Notes under the pieces: generated by a model
Seen by the model: the letters and a program-made list of their open reading frames with translations, nothing else
Told to the model about the DNA's origin: nothing
Database searches by the model: none
Part shown: positions 6,439-10,901 of the stretch, piece by piece
Position numbering within the stretch: position 1 is the first letter of the stretch
Layout of the letters: each line of letters starts with the position of its first letter
Source: CAZKTF01 sp964555565
GTDB taxonomy: Bacteria; Planctomycetota; JAJSAM01; JAKLKS01
Length of the DNA stretch: 10,901 bases
Reading direction: 5' to 3'
NCBI GenBank assembly: GCA_964555565.1
Contig: CAZKTF010000116.1
Location: 1-10,901 of the forward strand
Position numbers and translations under genes: made by a program

Positions 6439-7352
6439 CGGACCGGCTCCGCGGAGGGGGCCCCCTGCGTGGAGAGGAGCCCCGAGCGCCCGGGCACCTC
6501 GCGCAGGACCACCTCGTGGACCGGGAGGGCCGCGGGGTCCACCCCCTCGAGGAGGTCGCGGCAGGGGACGCAGCGGGCCCCCCGGTCGGCCAGCCGCCGC
6601 AGCAGCTCCCGGAACCCGGGGGAGAAGGACATCCCCTCGGCCTCGGCGTGGAGGGTGAAGACCTCGTCGGCCCGCTCGCGGAAGGCCAGGGCGGCGATCC
6701 GCTCGGGCCAGCCCGCCTCGGTCACCCCGTCCCGCCCGAGGACCTCGTCGAGCGTGGGGAGGGTCGTCGGGACCTGGGGGACGCGGCCCGTGCGCCCCCC
6801 GAGCCGGGGCCGGTAGGGGGCGGTCCCGCGCGTGTCCGCGGCGTAGCGGAGCCCGAGCCGCTCCTCCTCCGCGACCACCCCCGGGGCGAGGACCCAGGCG
6901 GGGGCGCTCGCGCAGTCGGGGGGCCGGCCGAGCGCCGCGGCGAAGGCCTCGGCCGCCTTCCGGAGTTCCGCCGCCGCCTCCTCCGGCGCCATCGCGAGGA
7001 TGTGGTCGTGCCAGAGGACGTGGTCCCAACCGTGCACGCCCGCCTCGTGGCCGGCCCCGGCGACGGCCCGCAGCAGGTCGGGCCGCCCGCTCCCAACCGG
7101 CCGCGCGGGCAGGAGCGTGCCCGAGAGGACGGTGCGGAGGCCGTACATCCGGAGCGCGTTCGTGCGGACCATCTTCGAGGCGAACCCCCGGCGGCGGAAC
7201 ACGCGGAAGACCGCCTTCCCGGAGTTGTCCGGGCCCATGGTGACGAAGAAGGTGGCGCGGAGCCCGGCCGCCGCGAGGAGGTCGAGGAGGCGGGGGACCC
7301 CCTCGTCCATGCCGCGGCGCGTGTCCACGTCTACCTTCAGGGCGAAGCGCAA
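6435..7352 (-). CDS. arnD: ArnD, undecaprenyl-phosphate 4-formamido-L-arabinose deformylase, 305 aa
   Basis: ArnD is a NodB-like polysaccharide deacetylase family enzyme that removes the formyl group from Ara4FN on undecaprenyl phosphate. The match to enteric ArnD is close along the whole length: LKVDVDTRRGMDEGVPRLL at 5-23 (motif 1 Asp), TMGPDN near 38-43, EAGVHGWDHVLWHDH at 103-117 (H107 and H111, metal-binding HxxxH), RYAADTRGTAPYRP at 169-182, VPTTLPTLDEVLGRD at 194-208 and FTLHAEAEG at 232-240 (H235). The start is set by homology. TTG at 7350-7352 gives MRFALKVDVDT, lies 8 bases past the upstream stop, and has only a weak GGGA before it. CTG at 7362-7364 is an alternative. A longer reading from 7478 is an Arg/Gly-rich shadow. 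The length agrees with the family (about 300). Confidence 0.93.
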   Translation of the reverse strand: MRFALKVDVDTRRGMDEGVPRLLDLLAAAGLRATFFVTMGPDNSGKAVFRVFRRRGFASKMVRTNALRMYGLRTVLSGTLLPARPVGSGRPDLLRAVAGAGHEAGVHGWDHVLWHDHILAMAPEEAAAELRKAAEAFAAALGRPPDCASAPAWVLAPGVVAEEERLGLRYAADTRGTAPYRPRLGGRTGRVPQVPTTLPTLDEVLGRDGVTEAGWPERIAALAFRERADEVFTLHAEAEGMSFSPGFRELLRRLADRGARCVPCRDLLEGVDPAALPVHEVVLREVPGRSGLLSTQGAPSAEPVR

Positions 7353-7360
7353 GGGTCCCG

Positions 7361-8428
7361 TCAGGACCGGCGGCGCTTCCCGCCCGCCGCGGCCGCCGGT
7401 CTCTTCGTGGCCCCCCGCGCCACGGCCGCGCTCACGACCCGGTCGCTGCCGGCGGCGGCCTGGTCCTCGAGGAACCACTCGATGGTCCGCCGCACCCCCT
7501 CGCGGAGGCCCACCGCGGGCGCCACGCCGAGGACCCTCCGCATGCGCGTCGCGTCGGGGACGCGGCGGCGGATGTCCTCATAGGACTTCCCGTAGATCTC
7601 CTCCTGCTTGACGAACCGGGTCCCCGAGCGGGGCCTGCCCGTGAGCTCCGCGTAGACGTCCGCCATCGTCCCGGCCAGCTCGAGGATCGGGGTCTCGACG
7701 TCGCTCCCGATGTTGAAGACCCCGCCCACCGCCTCGGGCTTCGTCCCGGCCGCGACCGTCGCGCGCACGGAGTCGTCCACGTAGGTGAAGCAGCGGGTCT
7801 GCTTCCCGTCGCCCACGATCGTGAGGTCCTCCCCGCGGAGCAGCTGCCCCATGAAGATCGTGATGATGCGGCCCACGTCCACGCGGTCCAGGCGCGGGCC
7901 GTAGGCGTTGAAGTAGCGCACGATCACCACCGGGAGGCCCATCTTCGCGTAGGCGAAGCAGAAGTGCTCGCCCGCGGCCTTCGACGTGGAGTAGCACCAG
8001 CGGTCGATCGTGGTCGGTCCGAGGACGCGGTCGGAGTCCTCGCGGAAGGGGACGTCGGGGTTGCGCCCGTAGATCTCGCTCGTGGAGGAGAAGACCACCT
8101 TCCGCTCGTAGAGGTAGGCGAGCCGGAGGACGTTCTGCGTCCCGTTGATGTTCACGTTCAGGACCGCGTAGGGGTCCTCGACGTAGTGCTCCACGCCGAC
8201 CACCGCCGCGAGGTGGTAGATCACCTCGCAGCGGCGCACCAGCGACTCGAGCATGTCCGTGGAGAAGATCGAGTCCTTGACGTAGTGGAAGCGCGGGTTG
8301 CCCAGGTTGTGGCGGACCTTGAGGTCCTTCGCCGTGTCCAGCGCCCAGACCTCGTGGCCCTGCGCCAGGAGCACGTCCCCCAGGTGGGACCCCAGGAATC
8401 CGCCGCCGCCCGTGACGAGCACCTTCAT
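7361..8428 (-). CDS. NAD-dependent epimerase/dehydratase family protein, probable UDP-glucuronate dehydrogenase/decarboxylase (ArnA C-terminal half), 355 aa
   Basis: This is a Rossmann-fold extended SDR. Residues 7-13 are the GxxGxxG loop of TGGGGFLG. TSE (116-118) and YSTSK (146-150) are the active-site motifs. GPRLDR, GDGKQTRCFTYVDD and FNIGS follow. In ArnA the C-terminal domain oxidises and decarboxylates UDP-GlcA to UDP-Ara4O, using a Thr-Ser-Glu segment and an Arg (R619 in the E. coli enzyme). Here TSE is kept, and YGKSYEDIRRRVPD (279-292) aligns with that Arg region, placing R289 at the key position. This fits ArnA or UDP-xylose synthase better than a plain 4-epimerase, but the sequence alone does not exclude an epimerase. 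ATG at 8428 has a strong GGAGGT (8438-8443) 9 bases upstream. A basic, Ala-rich tail (about 321-355) extends past the domain. The gene lies between formyltransferase and arnD. Confidence 0.82.
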   Translation of the reverse strand: MKVLVTGGGGFLGSHLGDVLLAQGHEVWALDTAKDLKVRHNLGNPRFHYVKDSIFSTDMLESLVRRCEVIYHLAAVVGVEHYVEDPYAVLNVNINGTQNVLRLAYLYERKVVFSSTSEIYGRNPDVPFREDSDRVLGPTTIDRWCYSTSKAAGEHFCFAYAKMGLPVVIVRYFNAYGPRLDRVDVGRIITIFMGQLLRGEDLTIVGDGKQTRCFTYVDDSVRATVAAGTKPEAVGGVFNIGSDVETPILELAGTMADVYAELTGRPRSGTRFVKQEEIYGKSYEDIRRRVPDATRMRRVLGVAPAVGLREGVRRTIEWFLEDQAAAGSDRVVSAAVARGATKRPAAAAGGKRRRS

Positions 8429-8437
8429 CGCCGATCG

Positions 8438-8443
8438 ACCTCC
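8438..8443 (-). promoter_or_regulatory. strong ribosome-binding site for the dehydrogenase/decarboxylase gene
   Basis: GGAGGT on the minus strand lies 9 bases before the ATG at 8428, in the 49-base spacer after the formyltransferase stop. Together with the spacer before the last gene, this is one of only two breaks in the chain of nearly abutting genes, so this gene appears to be initiated independently instead of by coupling. No internal promoter could be identified in the spacer. Confidence 0.6.
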
Positions 8444-8477
8444 GTTCCTCGCATCTCCCGTCGTCCCCGCCGGACCG

Positions 8478-9383
8478 CTACCGTTCCCCCGGCCTCCGGG
8501 GGAGCCCGACCAGGTCGGGCGCCTCCGGGTGCTGGCGGACGAACTCCGCCGCGTCCACCTCGGGCCCGTCCTCGAACCCGATCCGGTCCACCCGGAAGGT
8601 CCCGTCCGCCAGCGGCAGCACGAGCCCCGCGGACCCCGCGGGGTCGGGTTCGCCGGCCCAGACCAGGACCCGCTCGGTGCCCAGCGTCGTCCGCGCGCCG
8701 GGGTAGGGCCGCGCGAAGGCGCGGACCGTCCGGTCGAAACGCTCCACGGACGCGGTCCGGTCCACGTCCCGCCGCGACGCGAGCGGCGGCGTGACCGTGG
8801 CCTTCGATTCGTCCTGCCGGGCGTGCGGGGCCCGCCCCTGCGCGAGCAGCGGGAGGACCCGCCGCAGCAGGACGCGGGAGGCCGCGACGCTCTTCGCGTA
8901 CAGGCTCGTGGCGGTCTCGCGCGGGGCCACCGGGAAGCGCACCTGCGCGACGATGTCGCCCGCGTCCATGGCGTCCACCATGTCGTGGAGCGTCACCCCG
9001 CTCTCGGTCTCCCCCTCGAGGATGACCCAGGGGAGGGGGGCGCGGCCCCTCCAGCGGGGCAGCAGGGCCCCGTGGAGGTTGAGCGCCCCCAGGCGCGCCA
9101 CGCGCCGCACGGTCTTCGGGATCCGGTGGCCGTAGTAGAAGGAGAAGACCGCGTCGGGCTGGAGGCCGCGGGCCCAGTCGAGGAGCTCGCGCCCCTGGGC
9201 GTCCTCCGGCGTCGTCACCGCGATCCCGTGGGAGGCGGCGAACTCCGCGAGGCAGCGGAAACCGGGGGCCTCGCGGGGGTCCCGGGGGTAGGTCACGACG
9301 AGGGGGACCTCGACCTCGTGGGCCAGGAGCTCCTCGAGGCAGGCGCAGCCCATCTCGCGGTTCCCGAAGACGACCGCCTTCAC
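8478..9383 (-). CDS. ArnA-type UDP-4-amino-4-deoxy-L-arabinose formyltransferase (stand-alone), 301 aa
   Basis: This enzyme would formylate UDP-L-Ara4N using N10-formyl-tetrahydrofolate. In enteric bacteria it is the N-terminal half of the bifunctional ArnA. MKAVVFGNREMGCACLEELL opens the protein like ArnA. NLHGALLPRWRGRAP at 102-116 contains the catalytic Asn102 and His104, and MDAGDIVAQ supplies Asp140, the same numbers as in E. coli ArnA. IFSFYY-like FSFYYGHRIPK at 80-90 and ETESGVTLHDMVD at 125-137 also match. The C-terminal part is the usual formyltransferase OB-like domain. I chose GTG at 9381-9383: it overlaps the arnC stop as GTGA, has a GGGGAG-type site 7 bases upstream, and starts exactly at the family N-terminus. 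A longer reading toward 9875 is a shadow of arnC. The stop is TAG at 8478-8480. Confidence 0.9.
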   Translation of the reverse strand: MKAVVFGNREMGCACLEELLAHEVEVPLVVTYPRDPREAPGFRCLAEFAASHGIAVTTPEDAQGRELLDWARGLQPDAVFSFYYGHRIPKTVRRVARLGALNLHGALLPRWRGRAPLPWVILEGETESGVTLHDMVDAMDAGDIVAQVRFPVAPRETATSLYAKSVAASRVLLRRVLPLLAQGRAPHARQDESKATVTPPLASRRDVDRTASVERFDRTVRAFARPYPGARTTLGTERVLVWAGEPDPAGSAGLVLPLADGTFRVDRIGFEDGPEVDAAEFVRQHPEAPDLVGLPRRPGER

Positions 9384-10342
9384 GGCGCGCTCCCCCCGTT
9401 TGGCTTCCCGGCGCGGCGGACGGAGGAGACAAGGTAGCGCGGCCTCCGGCGAACCTCGGCGTAGATACGGGCGGTGTACTCCCCGAGGACCCCGACGGCG
9501 ATGAACAGCACGCCGACGCAGAGGAACAGGAAGGCGAAGAGGGTGAACAGCCCGTACTCCTGTTCGATCCCGAAGACGAACCGGCGGACGAGGAGCCAGC
9601 CGCCGAGGCCGAAGGAGCAGAGGGAGACCAGGACCCCGAAGATCGTCATCATGCGGATGGGGAGCGTGCTGAACCCGGTCATCAGGTCGAACTGGAGAGA
9701 GACCAGCCCCATGAACGAGTACCTCGACTCCCCGTGCGTCCGCTCCGCGTGCGCGACCGGGATCTCGGCGATGCGGCGGGCGAAGGTGTTGGCCAGGGCC
9801 GGGATGAAGGAGGAGATCTCCGTGCAGGACTTGAGCGCCTCCACCACGGGCCGCCGGTAGGCCCGGAGCATGCACCCGTAGTCCTTCAGGTCCACGCCGG
9901 TGGAGCGGCGCGTGGCCCGGTTGATGGCGCGGGAGGCCATGCGGCGGAAGAAGCTGTCCCGGCGCCCCTCGCGCCAGGTGGCCACGACGTCGAACCCCTC
10001 CTCGGCCTTCCGCACCAGTCTCGGGACCTCCTCCGGGGGGTTCTGGAGGTCGGCGTCCAGCGTGACGACCACCGCGCCCCGAGACTCGTGGAGCCCCGCG
10101 AAGACCGCGGCGTGCTGCCCGTAGTTGCGGTTGAGCGCGACCACGACCACGCGGGGGTCCCGGTCCGCCAGGGCGTTGAGGACCGTCACGCTGTCGTCCC
10201 GGCTCCCGTCGTCCACGTAGATCGCCTCGAACTCCATCCCCGCGGCCTCCAGCGCCGCCGCGAGCCGCCGGTGGAGTTCGGGGAGGGACGCGGACTCGTT
10301 GAAGACCGGCACGACGGTCGAGACGCGCGGCGCGGGTGTCAC
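9380..10342 (-). CDS. arnC: ArnC, undecaprenyl-phosphate 4-deoxy-4-formamido-L-arabinose transferase, 320 aa
   Basis: ArnC is a GT2-family enzyme on the inner membrane that transfers Ara4FN from UDP to undecaprenyl phosphate. The GT-A domain comes first: VSTVVPVFNESASLPEL at 7-23, VDDGSRDDS at 43-51, LNRNYGQHAAVFAG at 70-83, and TLDADLQNPPEE at 94-105 with the metal-binding DAD. DYGCMLRAYRR (154-164), FIPALANTFARR (179-190) and TGFSTLPIRMMT (222-233) are typical of ArnC. Two membrane helices follow at about 232-253 and 265-287, then GEYTARIYAEVRRRPRY (287-303). Length matches the enteric protein (about 322). The GTG start at 10340-10342 overlaps the methyltransferase stop as GTGA and has GGAGGT (10349-10354) 6 bases upstream. 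Related GT2 enzymes such as GtrB and DPM1-like proteins are less likely given these motifs and the neighbours. Confidence 0.92.
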   Translation of the reverse strand: MTPAPRVSTVVPVFNESASLPELHRRLAAALEAAGMEFEAIYVDDGSRDDSVTVLNALADRDPRVVVVALNRNYGQHAAVFAGLHESRGAVVVTLDADLQNPPEEVPRLVRKAEEGFDVVATWREGRRDSFFRRMASRAINRATRRSTGVDLKDYGCMLRAYRRPVVEALKSCTEISSFIPALANTFARRIAEIPVAHAERTHGESRYSFMGLVSLQFDLMTGFSTLPIRMMTIFGVLVSLCSFGLGGWLLVRRFVFGIEQEYGLFTLFAFLFLCVGVLFIAVGVLGEYTARIYAEVRRRPRYLVSSVRRAGKPNGGSAP

Positions 10343-10901
10343 GGGGAGACCTCCAGGAGGGCGAAGGAGACCTCGGAGACGAGCGGGCGGAGCGCGCGGT
10401 GCGCCGCGGGCCTGAGCCCCGCGGCCGCGGCGTCCCGGAGCAGCGTCGCGCGCGCGATCGCGTGCCGCGCGCTGGCCCGGAAGGGGCGGCGGACCGCGCG
10501 CCGGAGGTGCTGGAGCGTGAGGGCGTCGAACCAGGAGACGAGGACCCAGCGCCGGGAGGCCTCCGCGAGGGACCGCAACAGCGCGCGGCGCTCCTCCGCG
10601 CGACCGAGGTGGTGGAGGAGGCGGTGGCAGAGCACGAGGTCGAAGGAGCGCGGGCGGAAGGGGAGGGCCAGCGCGTCGGCGGCGACGAGGCGGCGGGGGA
10701 GCCCCGCGCCCCGGAGCGCGCGGGCCGCGTGGGCCAGCATCTCGGGGCTCTGATCGACCGCGACGACCCGGAGGCCGCGCGCGGCGAGGAGGTCCGCGAG
10801 CCGCCCGGCCCCCGAGGGGCAGTCGAGGACCGCGGCCCCGCGGGGGAGCCCGGCCCGCCCGAGGAGCCTCGCCAGGGCGTCGCGTTCGCGCCGGTCGGTC
10901 G
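10339..10901 (-). CDS. class I SAM-dependent methyltransferase, partial (5' end outside window)
   Basis: The frame stays open from the right edge to TGA at 10339-10341, so the N-terminus is missing. 187 codons are visible. The first part contains SAM-binding motif I, VLDCPSGAGRLADLL, followed by VVAVDQSPEML, whose Asp would bind the ribose. LVAADALALPFRPRSFDLVL then CHRLLHHL cover motifs II-III. This is the UbiE/Methyltransf_11-type layout. The Pro-Ser in motif I in place of the usual Gly-Cys is a known variant. The internal ATG at 10740 would remove motif I and cannot be the true start. It overlaps arnC by four bases. A role in modifying the sugar, the lipid carrier or LPS is inferred only from operon position. 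Confidence 0.85.
   Translation of the reverse strand, partial: TDRRERDALARLLGRAGLPRGAAVLDCPSGAGRLADLLAARGLRVVAVDQSPEMLAHAARALRGAGLPRRLVAADALALPFRPRSFDLVLCHRLLHHLGRAEERRALLRSLAEASRRWVLVSWFDALTLQHLRRAVRRPFRASARHAIARATLLRDAAAAGLRPAAHRALRPLVSEVSFALLEVSP

Noticed and set aside
6439..7029. Upstream extension of the first arnT-like gene to an ATG at 7029
   Set aside because: The added residues are Arg/Gly/Pro-rich and overlap arnD completely. The TTGA junction at 6435-6438 gives the family-like N-terminus.
4031..7583. Long plus-strand open frames rich in Glu, Arg and Gly opposite the arnT and arnD genes
   Set aside because: These are antisense shadows of well-supported minus-strand genes. Open frames on the opposite strand are expected when codons are nearly all G/C-ending.

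Overview
The window is high-GC bacterial DNA (roughly 70% or more by eye over most of its length, with strongly G/C-ending codons). It falls into two blocks that converge near 2425-2641. The right block (about 2642-10901, all minus strand) is a tightly packed operon for modifying lipid A with 4-amino-4-deoxy-L-arabinose (L-Ara4N), which points to a Gram-negative bacterium with an LPS outer membrane. The GC content, the frequent GTG/TTG starts and the split ArnA suggest a high-GC phylum outside the enterics (Myxococcota, Acidobacteriota, Planctomycetota or similar). The sequence alone does not decide which.

In transcription order (right to left) the operon holds: a class I SAM methyltransferase cut by the window edge; ArnC, the undecaprenyl-phosphate Ara4FN transferase; a stand-alone ArnA-type formyltransferase with N102/H104/D140; a stand-alone NAD-dependent dehydrogenase/decarboxylase matching the ArnA C-terminal half; ArnD deformylase; two consecutive ArnT/PMT-type membrane glycosyltransferases; and a small membrane-anchored SRPBCC protein. 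Most junctions are 4-base NTGA overlaps, so translation is probably coupled. The proposed flow is: UDP-glucuronate is oxidised and decarboxylated, the product is aminated by ArnB (not in the window), formylated, moved to undecaprenyl phosphate by ArnC, deformylated by ArnD, and transferred to lipid A in the periplasm by an ArnT. The second ArnT paralogue and the methyltransferase could add or decorate another residue.

The left block (1-2424, plus strand) looks accessory. It holds a possible 37-residue ORF, a 120-residue hypothetical protein, a stretch (about 640-1060) where the coding signal changes frame twice, a lysine-rich protein with a glycine tract, and a translationally coupled gene for a possible lipoprotein. 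I recognise none of these families. A hairpin followed by TTT just after the last of them (2429-2469) is the best terminator in the window. The convergent gap 2425-2641 contains two further GC-rich hairpins.

No tRNA, rRNA, CRISPR array, insertion sequence or origin was seen.
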